A stretch of DNA of 64,000 nt from Histidinibacterium aquaticum (GTDB lineage: Bacteria; Pseudomonadota; Alphaproteobacteria; Rhodobacterales; Rhodobacteraceae). The DNA is taken from NCBI RefSeq assembly GCF_008710275.1, contig NZ_VYQE01000003.1, positions 248,001 to 312,000 on the forward strand, written 5' to 3'. The position numbers and the translations under genes were made by a program. Shown here one piece after another: positions 9,269 through 17,959 of the stretch; the first letter of the stretch is position 1; every line of letters begins with the position of its first letter. The notes below the pieces were generated by a model. The model was not told the DNA's origin, did not search any database, and saw only the letters and a program-made list of their open reading frames with translations.

Positions 9269-10219
9269 ATGAGAGAGATCGGAACCCTCGCCGACGGCAG
9301 CGCCGTCCATGCCATCGACCTCGCCGCGGGCGAGCTCTCGGTCACCGTGCTGACCTGGGGCGCCGTGCTTCGGGAAGTCCGGCTCGCGGGCGTCGACCAC
9401 AACCTGACCCATGTGCCCGAGATCCTCGAGAGCTGGACCTCGGGCGAGACGCCCTACCACGGTGCGCTGGTCGCCCCGGTCGCCAACCGCTTCACCGGCG
9501 GCAAGGCGACGCTCGACGGCGAGGAAATCGACTTCGAACGCAACCAGGACGGGGTGCACATGCTGCACTCCGGCAGCGCCGGGACCCACGCGAAACTCTG
9601 GGACGTGGTCGACCGCGACAGCTCGCAGGTCACGCTTGCGGTGGATCTGCCCGCGGGCGAGGGCAACTTCCCCGGCAACCGCCGGATCACCGCCCGCTTC
9701 TCCGTCGCGCCGCCCGCCACGCTGCGGCTGGAGATCGAGGCCGAGACCGACGCGCCGACCTTCCTCAACGCGACGAACCACTCCTACTGGAAGCTCTCCG
9801 ACGCGCCGACCTGGGAGGGCCACAGCCTGCGCATCGCCGCCGACCGGGTGCTGCCCACCGACGAGACCGACGCCCCCACGGGAGAGATCGCCGGAGTCGC
9901 GGGCACGCCGATGGACTTCCGCGAGAGCCGCGAGCCGGTGCCGGGCGACCCGATGCTCGACCACAACTTCTGCCTCTCGGACGACCGGGTGGAGCTGCGC
10001 GACGTGCTCTGGCTCACCGGGCCCACCGGCCTCACGCTGACACTGGCGACCACCGAGCCGGGGATGCAGGTCTACGATGGCTGGCGGTCCGGCCATGACG
10101 CCATCGCGCTGGAGCCGCAGGGCTGGCCCGACGCGCCGAACCACGCGGGCTTCCCCTCGATCGTGTTGCGCCCCGGGGAGACCTACCGCTCCGTCAGCGA
10201 GTGGCGCTTCTCTCGCTAG
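9269..10219 (+). CDS. galM: Aldose 1-epimerase (mutarotase)
   Basis: A 316-residue GalM-family protein that interconverts alpha and beta aldose anomers. It shows PVANRFTGG, NHSYWKL (catalytic His), DHNFCL and the catalytic Glu in ALEPQGWPDAPNH. It closes the sugar operon 15 nt after the lactonase. Mutarotation would feed the anomer the dehydrogenase prefers. Its TAG stop overlaps the stop of the opposite ACT gene in a shared CTAG at 10216-10219. Confidence 0.87.
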   Translation: MREIGTLADGSAVHAIDLAAGELSVTVLTWGAVLREVRLAGVDHNLTHVPEILESWTSGETPYHGALVAPVANRFTGGKATLDGEEIDFERNQDGVHMLHSGSAGTHAKLWDVVDRDSSQVTLAVDLPAGEGNFPGNRRITARFSVAPPATLRLEIEAETDAPTFLNATNHSYWKLSDAPTWEGHSLRIAADRVLPTDETDAPTGEIAGVAGTPMDFRESREPVPGDPMLDHNFCLSDDRVELRDVLWLTGPTGLTLTLATTEPGMQVYDGWRSGHDAIALEPQGWPDAPNHAGFPSIVLRPGETYRSVSEWRFSR

Positions 10220-10599
10220 CCCTGCGCGGCGCGGCTCAGGTCCTGCAGGATCGCCATGGCCTCGGCCGCGCGGTCCTCGGGCACGAAGAGGTGGTCGTGG
10301 TGATAGGCCGCCACGACGTTGCAGGCGATCCCCGCCTCCGCCAGCGCGGTGGAGACGGCCGCCGTCAGCCCCACCCCCATCAGCGAGGACGTCACGCCGA
10401 GGGTGATCCGGCTCATGGGCAATCCGCCCGCGTTGGCCTCCTCCGGCAGGATCAGCGAGAGGCCCTCGTCCTCGCGGAAGGTGCCGAGCGCCTGCTCGAC
10501 CAGGGCCGGATCCTCGGATACGACGAAGGTCCAGCCCCGGGGATCGAGGCGCGGCGTCATTCCGGCGAGCATGGCCTTGCGGTCGGAGACGGGGGGCAC
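10216..10599 (-). CDS. ACT domain-containing protein
   Basis: A 127-residue protein with a tandem ACT-like fold (GWTFVVSEDP ... LSLILPEE; SSLMGVGLTAAVSTALAEAGIACNVVAAYHHDHLFVP). Such proteins are thought to bind small ligands; a specific role is not known to me. The likely start is a GTG at 10599, 5 nt after the stop of the upstream MFS gene, implying co-transcription. An ATG nine codons in (10572) is the alternative. It is convergent with galM and shares a CTAG at the stops. Confidence 0.72.
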   Translation of the reverse strand: MPPVSDRKAMLAGMTPRLDPRGWTFVVSEDPALVEQALGTFREDEGLSLILPEEANAGGLPMSRITLGVTSSLMGVGLTAAVSTALAEAGIACNVVAAYHHDHLFVPEDRAAEAMAILQDLSRAAQG

Positions 10600-10604
10600 C
10601 GGGC

Positions 10605-11819
10605 TCAGGCCGCCGCCGGTGCGCCGCGCTGGCGCAGGGCCAGCAGGAGGCTGCCCACGATCAGCAGGTTCGCCGCCCCCGCCGCCGTGGCCACCGCGAA
10701 GGTCGCCGTGTAGGCGCCCGTCAGGTCGAAGAGCGCCCCGCCCTGCCAGCCGCCCAGCGCGTGCCCGAGCCAGCCGAAGGACAGCACGATCCCGGTGGCC
10801 GAGGCCCGCCGCGCCGCGGGCGTCAGCGCGCGGACAGAGACGAGGACTCCGGTCATCACCCCGCCGTAGCCGAAGCCGTAGAGCGGCGCGAAGAGGAAGA
10901 AGGCGGTGAGGCTGTCCATGAGCAGGAAGCCCATCATCAGCGCGGTCTGCCAGGCCGTCGCCGCCATCCAGGCCGGCAGCGCCCCGATCATGTCCGAAAG
11001 CCGCCCGAAGAAGATCCGTCCGCCAACGCCCGCCACGAGCATCGTGAGCAGCGGCCCCCCGGCCTCGGCGCCGAGGCCCGTGGCGCCCTGGATCAGCGGG
11101 ACCAGGTGCATGAGCGGCACCGCCATGCCGGTGCAGCAGCCCAGTACGGCGAGCGAGAGCGCCGGCAGCACCAGGGCCGTCGGCAGCGGCGCCCGGCCCG
11201 GCGCGGCGGCGGGCTGCGGCGGCGGCGCGGGCGCGGGGCGCAGCAGGAGGGCGAGCGGGATGAGCGTAGCGGCGGTGACGAGGCCGAGGATCGTCAGGGC
11301 GGACTGCCAGCCGGTCCAGGAGATCAGGTGCCCGAGCGCCCAGGGCACGCCGCCCTGCCCCAGCGCCTGGCCCGCCGAGGCGATGCCGATGGCGAGCCCC
11401 GCCCCGGTGCGGAACCAGCCGCCCACGAGCGCGATGACCGGCGCGAAGAGCGCGCCGCCGCCGAGGGCGCCCGCGAGGAAGAAGAGTGCGTAGAACTGCC
11501 AGAGGGCCTCGGCCCGGGCCGCGAGGATGGTGGCAAGCGGGATAGCGACGGCCCCGGTGAGCACGATGGCCCGGACGCCGATGCGGTCGGCGAGGAACCC
11601 CATGACGATGCCGCCCAGGGCGATGCCCACGAGACCGGCGGAGTTGATCCCGGCGACGGCGCCGCGCGACCAGCCGAACTCCGCCTCGAGCGGCAGGAAG
11701 AAGACCGACAGCCCGTTCACGAGCTGGCCCATGGCGATGCCGAGCACCAGCGCCGCGGCGATGACGATCACCCAGCGGTAGCGCGGCTCGGGGCCGGGAG
11801 AGGTGGCGGCCTGGCTCAT
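10605..11819 (-). CDS. MFS transporter (substrate unknown)
   Basis: A 404-residue inner-membrane carrier with about 12 hydrophobic segments. The loop 2-3 motif GFLADRIGVR is present, and a Pro/Ala-rich cytoplasmic loop (RPAPAPPPQPAAAPGRAPL) lies between the two six-helix halves. The pattern resembles anion/carboxylate MFS carriers (oxalate/formate antiporter-like), but no substrate motif is decisive. It is followed 5 nt later by the ACT gene. A five-palindrome array lies 42 nt upstream of its ATG, between it and argF. Confidence 0.8.
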   Translation of the reverse strand: MSQAATSPGPEPRYRWVIVIAAALVLGIAMGQLVNGLSVFFLPLEAEFGWSRGAVAGINSAGLVGIALGGIVMGFLADRIGVRAIVLTGAVAIPLATILAARAEALWQFYALFFLAGALGGGALFAPVIALVGGWFRTGAGLAIGIASAGQALGQGGVPWALGHLISWTGWQSALTILGLVTAATLIPLALLLRPAPAPPPQPAAAPGRAPLPTALVLPALSLAVLGCCTGMAVPLMHLVPLIQGATGLGAEAGGPLLTMLVAGVGGRIFFGRLSDMIGALPAWMAATAWQTALMMGFLLMDSLTAFFLFAPLYGFGYGGVMTGVLVSVRALTPAARRASATGIVLSFGWLGHALGGWQGGALFDLTGAYTATFAVATAAGAANLLIVGSLLLALRQRGAPAAA

Positions 11820-11860
11820 GCCGGAGAGGCTACCCCGCTTCGCCGCGCCTGGACAGGGGG

Positions 11861-11971
11861 AAGGCGGGTCGACCCGCCTTCGGACGGGCCGCAGACGGCC
11901 CGCGGCAACCGGCTTCGAAGCCGGTTGTCCCGCGGCCAGGGGCCGCGGGTCGCGGCTCTTCGAAGAGCCGC
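11861..11971. repeat. Array of five tandem perfect palindromes between argF and the MFS gene
   Basis: Five non-overlapping perfect inverted repeats fill 111 bp: AAGGCGGGTCGACCCGCCTT (11861-11880), CGGGCCG/CGGCCCG with 4-nt loop (11885-11902), a 22-nt palindrome with arm CAACCGGCTTC (11906-11927), CCCGCGGCC/GGCCGCGGG with 3-nt loop (11929-11949) and GCGGCTCTTCGAAGAGCCGC (11952-11971). The last begins 5 nt past the argF stop. Arms are unrelated in sequence, so this is not a simple tandem repeat. There is no poly-T. The conserved tail of the other hairpin elements is absent here. Confidence 0.92.
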
Positions 11972-11976
11972 CCAGC

Positions 11977-12903
11977 TCAGACGTCCAGGCACCAGCGCAG
12001 GATGGCCTTCTGGGCGTGCAGCCGGTTCTCGGCCTCGTCGAAGATCACCGACTGCGGCCCGTCCATGACCTCCGAGGTCGCCTCGTCGTCGCGGTGGGCC
12101 GGCAGGCAGTGCATGAAAAGCGCCTCTGGCCCGGCGTGGCGCATGAGTTCGGCGTTGACCTGGTAGGGGCGCAGCTGGTTGTGCCGCCGCTCCCGCGCCG
12201 ACTGCGGATCGTGCATCGAGACCCAGGTGTCCGTGACCACGAGATCGGCGCCCTCCACCGCCTCGTAGGGATCGCGCACGATCTCGACCCTGGAGCCCGC
12301 GGCCCGCGCCTCCTCGAGGAAGACCGGCTCGGGGTCGAGAGGCGGCGGGCCGGTGAAGGTGAGGTCGAAACCGAAGCGGCCCGCGGCATGGGCGAAGGAG
12401 TTGAAGACGTTGTTGCCGTCGCCCGACCAGACGACCTTCCTGCCCGCGATCGGTCCGCGGTGCTCCTCGAAGGTCAGGATGTCGGTCATGATCTGGCAGG
12501 GGTGGCTGCGGTTGGTCAGGCCGTTGATCACCGGCACGTCGGCGTATTCGGCCATCTCCAGCAGCGTCGCCTCCTCGAAGGTCCGGATCATGATCAGATC
12601 GACGTAGCGCGACAGCACCCGCGCGGTGTCGGCGATGGTCTCGCCGTGGCCGAGCTGCATGTCGGCGCCCGAGAGCACCATGGTCTCGCCGCCCATCTGG
12701 CGCACGCCCACGTCGAAGGAGACGCGGGTCCGGGTCGAGGGCTTCTCGAAGATCAGCGCGACCATGCGGCCCGCGAGCGGGGTCTCGTCGTCACACATGC
12801 CCTTGGGCCGCCCGTTGCGGCTGGTCTTCATGGCCTTCGCCGAGTCGATGATGCCCCGGAGCTCGGAGGCGTCTGTCTTGTTGATGTCGAGGAAGTGGGT
12901 CAT
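11977..12903 (-). CDS. argF: Ornithine carbamoyltransferase
   Basis: A 308-residue cytosolic enzyme that makes citrulline from ornithine and carbamoyl phosphate. The carbamoyl-phosphate loop [13 protein letters not shown] (His-Pro-Cys-Gln), the ornithine region DTWVSM and the catalytic [10 protein letters not shown] are all intact. It lies 102 nt downstream of argD on the same strand, probably in one operon. A copy of the hairpin-array element sits in that intercistronic space. The anabolic role is inferred from pairing with argD. Confidence 0.93.
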   Translation of the reverse strand: MTHFLDINKTDASELRGIIDSAKAMKTSRNGRPKGMCDDETPLAGRMVALIFEKPSTRTRVSFDVGVRQMGGETMVLSGADMQLGHGETIADTARVLSRYVDLIMIRTFEEATLLEMAEYADVPVINGLTNRSHPCQIMTDILTFEEHRGPIAGRKVVWSGDGNNVFNSFAHAAGRFGFDLTFTGPPPLDPEPVFLEEARAAGSRVEIVRDPYEAVEGADLVVTDTWVSMHDPQSARERRHNQLRPYQVNAELMRHAGPEALFMHCLPAHRDDEATSEVMDGPQSVIFDEAENRLHAQKAILRWCLDV

Positions 12904-12929
12904 CGTTTCGCTCTTGTCGGAGGGGGTCG

Positions 12930-12995
12930 GGGGGCGCTGCCCCCTCTGGGCCCGGTGGGCCCATTCACCCCCGGGATATTTCTGCCCAGAAGAGG
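12930..12995 (+). repeat. Hairpin-array element, copy 2 (argD-argF spacer)
   Basis: GGGGGC/GCCCCC with loop GCT (12930-12944), TGGGCCC/GGGCCCA with loop GGT (12947-12963), then TTCA and the tail CCCCCGGGATATTTC + TG + CCCAGAAGAG (12968-12994). The tail ends 11 nt from the argD stop codon. The element is therefore transcribed, in antisense orientation, inside the putative argD-argF mRNA. The second hairpin has a different stem from those of copies 1, 3 and 4 but keeps perfect pairing. Confidence 0.88.
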
Positions 12996-13005
12996 ATCGG
13001 GGCGC

Positions 13006-14187
13006 TCACGCGGCGGATCCCGCCAGGGCGGCGGCGGCGCGGTCGAGGCGGGCGGTCGCCTCCGCGATCTCATCGTCGGTGATCGTGAGCGGCGGCAGCA
13101 GGCGCAGGACGTTGTCGGCGGCGGCCACCGTCAGGATCTCGGCGTCGTAGCCCGCCTTGACCACCTCGGCATTAGGGACCCGGCACTTGAGACCCAGCAT
13201 GAGGCCCGCGCCGCGGACCTCCTCGAAGACCTGCGGGTGCGCCGCCACGAGGCCCTCGAGCCTCTGGCGGAGAAGACCGGCCTTGCGGTTCACCTCGTCG
13301 AGGAAGGCGGGGTCGGAGACGATCTCCATCACCCGCGCGCCGACGGCGCAGGCGAGCGGGTTGCCGCCGTAGGTCGACCCGTGGGTGCCGGCCGTCATCG
13401 GCGCCGCGGCCTCTTCCGTCGCCACCACGGCGCCGAGGGGGAAGCCGCCGCCGATGCCCTTGGCGATCATCATGATGTCGGGCGCGATGCCCGCCCACTC
13501 GTGCGCGAAGAGCCGGCCGGTCCGGCCCATGCCGCATTGCACCTCGTCGAGGATCAGCAGCAGGCCGTGCTCGTCGCAGAGGTCGCGCAGGCCCTTGAGG
13601 CAGGCGTCGGGCAGCGGACGGATGCCGCCCTCGCCCTGCACCGGCTCCACCAGGATCGCGCCCACGTCGGGCTCGGCCGCCGCGGCGCGCAGGGCCTCGT
13701 GGTCGCCCCAGGGCAGCCGGGTGAAGCCCGGCAGAAGGGGTCCGAAGCCCTCGACCATCTTGGGCGCGCCGGAGGCCGCGATGGCGGCGGAAGACCGGCC
13801 GTGGAAGCAGCCGTCGAAGGTCAGGATCCGCGGCCGGTCCGGGCCCTTCGCGTAATGGTAGCGGCGGGCCATCTTGACCGCGAGCTCGCAGGCCTCGGTG
13901 CCGGAGTTGGTGAAGAAGCAGGTATCGGCGAAGGTATGCTCGACCAGCAGGTCCGCGAGGCGCTGCTGCTGCGGGATGTCGTAGAGGTTCGACAGGTGCC
14001 AGATCTTGCCGGCCTGCTCGGTCAGCGCCTCCACCAGGGCGGGATGGGCATGGCCCAGCGCGTTGACCGCGATCCCGGCGCCCAGGTCGAGGAAGCGTCG
14101 CCCGTCGGTCGCCGTGAGCCAGCTGCCCGCGCCGGTCTCGAAGGAGAGCGGCGCGCGGGAATAGGTCGGCAGTATCGACGGGATCAT
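13006..14187 (-). CDS. argD: Acetylornithine aminotransferase
   Basis: A 393-residue class III PLP-dependent aminotransferase that converts N-acetylglutamate semialdehyde to N-acetylornithine. It shows [15 protein letters not shown], the cofactor Asp in [13 protein letters not shown] and the PLP lysine in [15 protein letters not shown]. The ATG at 14187 has GAAGGACA upstream and gives the normal N-terminus ([16 protein letters not shown]). argF follows. It may also serve in lysine synthesis as succinyl-DAP aminotransferase, as is common for ArgD. Confidence 0.92.
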   Translation of the reverse strand: MIPSILPTYSRAPLSFETGAGSWLTATDGRRFLDLGAGIAVNALGHAHPALVEALTEQAGKIWHLSNLYDIPQQQRLADLLVEHTFADTCFFTNSGTEACELAVKMARRYHYAKGPDRPRILTFDGCFHGRSSAAIAASGAPKMVEGFGPLLPGFTRLPWGDHEALRAAAAEPDVGAILVEPVQGEGGIRPLPDACLKGLRDLCDEHGLLLILDEVQCGMGRTGRLFAHEWAGIAPDIMMIAKGIGGGFPLGAVVATEEAAAPMTAGTHGSTYGGNPLACAVGARVMEIVSDPAFLDEVNRKAGLLRQRLEGLVAAHPQVFEEVRGAGLMLGLKCRVPNAEVVKAGYDAEILTVAAADNVLRLLPPLTITDDEIAEATARLDRAAAALAGSAA

Positions 14188-14425
14188 GGGATCTGTCCTT
14201 CGGTGAGGAGGGGATGTGGTGCCGCAGGGTGACGCGGCTGTCAACGTGGGGAGCGGATGCACGGACGGGCCCCTGGCGGGCCCGGGAAGCGGGTCAGCCT
14301 CGGCGTCGGCGGAGGGGCGCGGCGTACATCATGTGACAGTTGGTAGCCGAGAGCGCCCGACTTGACCAGTCCCGCGCTCTGCCGAGGCCCCGCAGGGCGT
14401 GGTTTCTCCACACCGTCCCCGAGCC

Positions 14426-15232
14426 TCACGCCTTGAGACGATACCCCTTGCGCAGCATGAACCAGACCCCCGCGAAGGCCGCCGCGCAGGCCGCGAGGCA
14501 GACCGCGAAGCCCAGCCAGGGCGAGCTGTCGGAGACGCCCAGCATCCCCCACCGCACGCCGTCGATCATGTAGAACATCGGGTTGGCGTGGGAGAGATCC
14601 TGCATCACCTGCGGCAGCGCGTCGATCGAGTAGAAGGTGCCCGAGAGGAAGGCGAGCGGCGTGATAAGGAAGTTCGTCACCGCGGCGAGCTGGTCGAATT
14701 TCTGCGCGTAGATGCCCGTCATCAGACCCAGCGCGCCCATGAAGACGCCGGCCAGCACGACGAAGACCAGCACGACGAGCGGCGACTGCGGCACGATCCC
14801 GAGGAAGACGGCGACACCGACGGCGATCACCAGGGCCACCAGCAGCCCCCGCGCCACGGCGCCCGCCACGTAGCCCAGCGCGAGCTCGGCCGCCGAGAGC
14901 GGCGGCATCAGCGTGTCGACGATATTGCCCTGGACCTTGGCCGAGGCCACCGAGGAGGAGGTATTGGCGAAGGCGTTCTGGATCACCGTCATCGTCAGGA
15001 TCCCCGGCGCGATGAAGGTGGTGAAGGCGACGCCCATCACCTCGCCCCGGGTCGGGCCGATGGCGATGGTGAAGATCACGAGGAAGAGACCGGCGTTGAT
15101 CAAAGGGGCCATGACCGTCTGCAGCCAGACGTTCATGAAGCGCATGACCTCGCGTTGCATCAGGGTCCAGAGGCCCAGCCAGTTCATGCGTCCGAAGCGC
15201 CGCGCGCCCATCTCGGTGTCGGTGTGGCTCAT
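14426..15232 (-). CDS. ABC-2 type transporter permease
   Basis: A 268-residue inner-membrane protein with six predicted TM segments and an ABC-2 motif (PLAFLSGTFYSIDALPQVMQDLSHANPMFYMIDGVRWG), as in NodJ/YadH-type permeases. These export drugs, polysaccharide or lipids with a separate ATPase; no ATPase gene is adjacent within the window. The start at 15232 (MSHTDTEMGARRFGRMNWLG) is preferred over upstream codons that run into the gcrA promoter region. The 238-bp gap downstream to argD contains one GC hairpin (CGGGCCC/GGGCCCG, 14266-14284) and nothing else I recognise. Confidence 0.82.
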   Translation of the reverse strand: MSHTDTEMGARRFGRMNWLGLWTLMQREVMRFMNVWLQTVMAPLINAGLFLVIFTIAIGPTRGEVMGVAFTTFIAPGILTMTVIQNAFANTSSSVASAKVQGNIVDTLMPPLSAAELALGYVAGAVARGLLVALVIAVGVAVFLGIVPQSPLVVLVFVVLAGVFMGALGLMTGIYAQKFDQLAAVTNFLITPLAFLSGTFYSIDALPQVMQDLSHANPMFYMIDGVRWGMLGVSDSSPWLGFAVCLAACAAAFAGVWFMLRKGYRLKA

Positions 15233-15375
15233 CGCCGCTGTCTCCCTGTCCGAATCCGGTCTCCGCGCCTTGTATCCGCGGATGCAGTGCCTAGAATAGG
15301 GGACCGAGCGCGCAATCAAGGTCGCGAGCGGCACCCGCGCGGTGTCCCGGCCCTTCCCGACGATAAGGAACCCTC

Positions 15376-15993
15376 ATGTCCTGGACCGACGAACGTGTCG
15401 AGCTTCTGAAGAAGATGTGGAGCGAAGGCCAGTCCGCCAGCCAGATCGCCAAGGAACTGGGCGGCGTCACGCGGAACGCGGTGATCGGCAAGGTCCACCG
15501 GCTGGGGCTGTCCAACCGCACGGCGCCCGGCGCGGCCGAGCCCGCCGCCGCTCCCGCCGAGGAGCCCGCGCCGCAGGCCGCGCCCGCCGCCGCCCCCGCG
15601 TCGCGCGCCCGGCCCGCCCCCGCCCGTCCGGCCCCGGCGCCGGAGCCCGAGACCTCCCGCGCCGAACCGGAAGAGAGCGAGGCCGAGGAAGCCCCGGCGA
15701 TGAGCCCTGCCCGCAAGGCGATCATCCCCGCGGGCCAGCCCCTGCCGCCGCAGCCCTCGGCCAACGAGATCAGCCCGGAAGCGCTGGCCAAGGTCTCCGA
15801 GGTCGAGAAGAAGTCCAAGCGGCTGGGGCTGATGGAACTGACCGAGCGCACCTGCAAGTGGCCGGTCGGCGACCCGGCGACCGAGGATTTCTGGTTCTGC
15901 GGGCTCCCGGTCCAGCAGGGCAAGCCCTACTGCGAGGCCCACGTCGGCGTCGCCTTCCAGCCCATGTCCTCGCGCCGCGACCGCAAGCGCTGA
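15376..15993 (+). CDS. gcrA: GcrA cell-cycle regulator
   Basis: A 205-residue GcrA-family protein, which in Caulobacter binds sigma-70 holoenzyme and activates promoters with methylated GANTC sites. The N-terminal HTH (SWTDERVELLKKMWSEGQSASQIAKELG-type, followed by NAVIGKVHRLGLSNR) and the sigma-binding C-terminus (LTERTCKWPVGDP ... FCG ... YCEAH) are conserved. The two are joined by a Pro/Ala/Glu-rich linker of about 70 residues. The start at 15376 has AAGGAA upstream. A GAATC (GANTC-type) site lies at 15252-15256 in the divergent gap shared with the ABC permease. Confidence 0.93.
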   Translation: MSWTDERVELLKKMWSEGQSASQIAKELGGVTRNAVIGKVHRLGLSNRTAPGAAEPAAAPAEEPAPQAAPAAAPASRARPAPARPAPAPEPETSRAEPEESEAEEAPAMSPARKAIIPAGQPLPPQPSANEISPEALAKVSEVEKKSKRLGLMELTERTCKWPVGDPATEDFWFCGLPVQQGKPYCEAHVGVAFQPMSSRRDRKR

Positions 15994-16054
15994 GGCGGGC
16001 GACCCGGCGGCACCGCGGTCGGGCCGCGCCAGACGGTTCAGAGTACCCAGGAGA

Positions 16055-16531
16055 TCAACGGCAGTGCCGGGCCACCTCGCGCTGGCGCAGGCCGGTCTCG
16101 ACCAGCATGCAGCGGTCCCGGGCCTCGTAGTAGTAGCCGCGCGCGTACCACTGCACGGCCTCGGCCTCGTCCCCGTCCGCCACCAGGTAGGCACCCCTCA
16201 GGTAGCGGCCCGCGTAGCGCAGGTTCACCTCCGGATCGAGCAGCGTTTCAGGCGGGCCGCGATGGCCCATCTGCCCCGCCGTCTCGGGAAGGATCTGCAT
16301 CAGCCCCCAGTAAGGGCCGTTGCGCGCGCCCGGACGGTAGTCGCTTTCGCGCTGGATCACCCGGTGCAGCAGCGACCGGGGGATCTGGTGCTCGGCGGCG
16401 AAGCGATTGACGAGGGCGCGCATCTGCGGCGTTTCGCCGGGATAGAGCGCGCGGCTCACGGGCTCGGGCTCTTTCCGCGAACAGGCCGCGGCGAGCACGA
16501 GGCAGAGGAACAGGGCAAGCGTCCGCATCAT
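16055..16531 (-). CDS. Lytic transglycosylase, SLT domain lipoprotein
   Basis: A 158-residue protein with an N-terminal lipoprotein-like signal (TLALFLCLVLAAAC) and a compact Slt-type catalytic domain. The catalytic Glu is in IQRESDYRP, followed by GPYWGLMQILPETA and the C-terminal NLRYAGRYLRGAYLVADGDEAEAVQWYARGYY. It would cleave peptidoglycan glycan strands in the periplasm. Two adjacent ATGs exist (16531 and 16528). Transcription is leftward, and the gene is convergent with gcrA. Confidence 0.83.
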   Translation of the reverse strand: MMRTLALFLCLVLAAACSRKEPEPVSRALYPGETPQMRALVNRFAAEHQIPRSLLHRVIQRESDYRPGARNGPYWGLMQILPETAGQMGHRGPPETLLDPEVNLRYAGRYLRGAYLVADGDEAEAVQWYARGYYYEARDRCMLVETGLRQREVARHCR

Positions 16532-16602
16532 GGGCGGAAGGTTAGCCACAGCTTCCGCCCGCCGCCCAGAGCCTCGCGGCCCGGGGCGGCGGAAAACCGC
16601 CC

Positions 16603-17409
16603 TCAGAGCGGCCGGAGCGGCACACCCGCAAGGGCCTGCAGGAAGACCGCCGCCACCAGGACGGCATAGACCGCCGCCGACCGGCCGAGGATGCGCCGCG
16701 CGTCCGGGCTGCCGCGCCGGTCGAGCCAAAGCCCCAGGAGCGGCAGCACCTGCATGGCGTGGAGCGACAGGAAGTGGGCCGGACGCAGGTCGCCCACCTC
16801 GGTCGACCAGCCCAGGAGCGGCAGGGTCGCTCCCGTAACCGGCGTGCCGACGAAGCGACCGGTGCTGCTCATGTAGCCCGCCACAACCAGCGTCGCGACG
16901 CAGGAGAGGACGAAGCCCAGCACCACGCCCCGGCGCACCCCCGGCGACAGGTGCGCCGCGCCGTCGCGCCCGGCAATCCAGCCGATCAGCGCCACTCCGA
17001 GGACCAGCAGCGTCGCGCCGGTGCCCATGACCACCTGGTACATGAAGAGGTGGAAGGGCGTGCTCTCGTTGAAGTGCGAGGCTTCGCCGCGCGCGGCCTG
17101 CAGGATCATCCAGGCCATCTCCGCGAGGAAACAGACGCCGAGGACGGCGACCGTGGTCTGCAGGAGCAGCCCGCGCCGCACCGGCTCGGAGAGCCGCTCG
17201 ACCACCAGCGCGAGGGTGGCGAAATAGACGACGAAGGAGAGCGCGAACTTCAACGGCTTCGCCGTGACCGGCACGCCCTCGATCAGGCGGGTCTCGAAGG
17301 GCATCCAGACCAGCGTGAGCCCCGCCAGCGCGGCGGAGACAGCAGCGAAGGCCCAGAGCTGCGAGACGGCCCTGTCCCGGGCCTGCGGCATCAGGACGAC
17401 ATCGGTCAT
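16603..17409 (-). CDS. 7-TM membrane protein of unknown function
   Basis: A 268-residue protein with about seven hydrophobic helices. I do not recognise a characterised family. Conserved-looking polar motifs at helix ends are KPLKFALSF near the N-terminus, HFNESTPFHLFMYQV in the middle and GDLRPAHFLSLHAMQVLPL near the C-terminus. The four paired histidines in these could bind metal, haem or a pigment; that is inference. The ATG overlaps the stop of the ABA4-like gene (ATGA), so both are made together under the divergent TetR-associated promoter region. Confidence 0.68.
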   Translation of the reverse strand: MTDVVLMPQARDRAVSQLWAFAAVSAALAGLTLVWMPFETRLIEGVPVTAKPLKFALSFVVYFATLALVVERLSEPVRRGLLLQTTVAVLGVCFLAEMAWMILQAARGEASHFNESTPFHLFMYQVVMGTGATLLVLGVALIGWIAGRDGAAHLSPGVRRGVVLGFVLSCVATLVVAGYMSSTGRFVGTPVTGATLPLLGWSTEVGDLRPAHFLSLHAMQVLPLLGLWLDRRGSPDARRILGRSAAVYAVLVAAVFLQALAGVPLRPL

Positions 17410-17852
17410 GCCGCACCCCCGATCCGGCGCAGGAGGGGACCGCCGCGCATGGCCGCCTCGGTGCCCAGCGACAGCAGGACCCCCAGCGGACCGAAGAGGA
17501 AGATGCAGGCGAGCACCGGCGCCTGGACGAGGCGCGAGACCTCGGCCCCGTCCAGCCGCTCGGCCATGAGGGCGCCGATCATCAGATCGAAGGTCAGGTA
17601 GTGGGTCCAGCCCGCCACCAGCACCTCGTCCGAGGCGAAGAGCTGCCGGACCTCGGCGATACTGCCGTAGCTGCCGCCCGCCTGGTCGAAATAGGCGAGC
17701 ATGAGCCCGGCGTAGAGGGCCGAGAGCGCGATCGGAATGCCCCAGCGGGGCACGTGTGTCACCCCGGGCCAGCGGCGCGGGGCGAAGAGCAGGACGACCC
17801 AGCCGGCGAGGGCGAGGGTATTGGCGAGATCGAAAAGGCGGTCGGGCGACAT
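17406..17852 (-). CDS. ABA4-like (DUF4281) membrane protein
   Basis: A 148-residue four-helix membrane protein of the ABA4-like family, recognised from ANTLALAGWVVLLF at the start, GWTHYLTFDLMIGALMA in the middle and ACIFLFGPLGVLLSL at the end. The plant homologue is required for neoxanthin formation; the bacterial function is unknown to me. The start MSPDRLF (17852) has GGAG 7 nt upstream. An in-frame ATG at 17888 lacks an RBS and overlaps the promoter. It is the first gene of a leftward pair with the 7-TM protein and is divergent from a TetR regulator. Confidence 0.75.
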   Translation of the reverse strand: MSPDRLFDLANTLALAGWVVLLFAPRRWPGVTHVPRWGIPIALSALYAGLMLAYFDQAGGSYGSIAEVRQLFASDEVLVAGWTHYLTFDLMIGALMAERLDGAEVSRLVQAPVLACIFLFGPLGVLLSLGTEAAMRGGPLLRRIGGAA

Positions 17853-17869
17853 GGCAATATCTCCACTGT

Positions 17870-17935
17870 ATATTTCCATTGGACACATATCTAGCGCCGG
17901 CTGGCTTGCACGCCAAGCGAAAATATTTACATTGG
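17870..17935. promoter_or_regulatory. AT-rich divergent promoter with two direct repeats (TetR/ABA4 gap)
   Basis: ATATTTCCATTGG (17870-17882) and ATATTTACATTGG (17923-17935) match at 12 of 13 positions and are 53 bp apart, about five helical turns. Between them, reading leftward, lie TTGGCG (17916-17911), a 17-nt spacer and TAGATA (17893-17888): a good sigma-70-like promoter for the ABA4-like gene. The repeats are natural operator candidates for the adjacent TetR protein. The AT content stands out sharply from the rest of the window. Confidence 0.55.
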
Positions 17936-17959
17936 CAACATCAAAGCGGGAAGCACCTG

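Noticed and set aside
11861-11971. CRISPR array or tandem repeat
   Set aside because: The five units have different sequences and lengths; only the palindromic form is shared. No spacers of constant length and no cas genes are present.
14266-14284. CGGGCCC/GGGCCCG hairpin upstream of argD as an arginine attenuator
   Set aside because: There is no leader peptide with Arg codons, no competing antiterminator and no T-tract; in this GC-rich DNA a single 7-bp hairpin is weak evidence.
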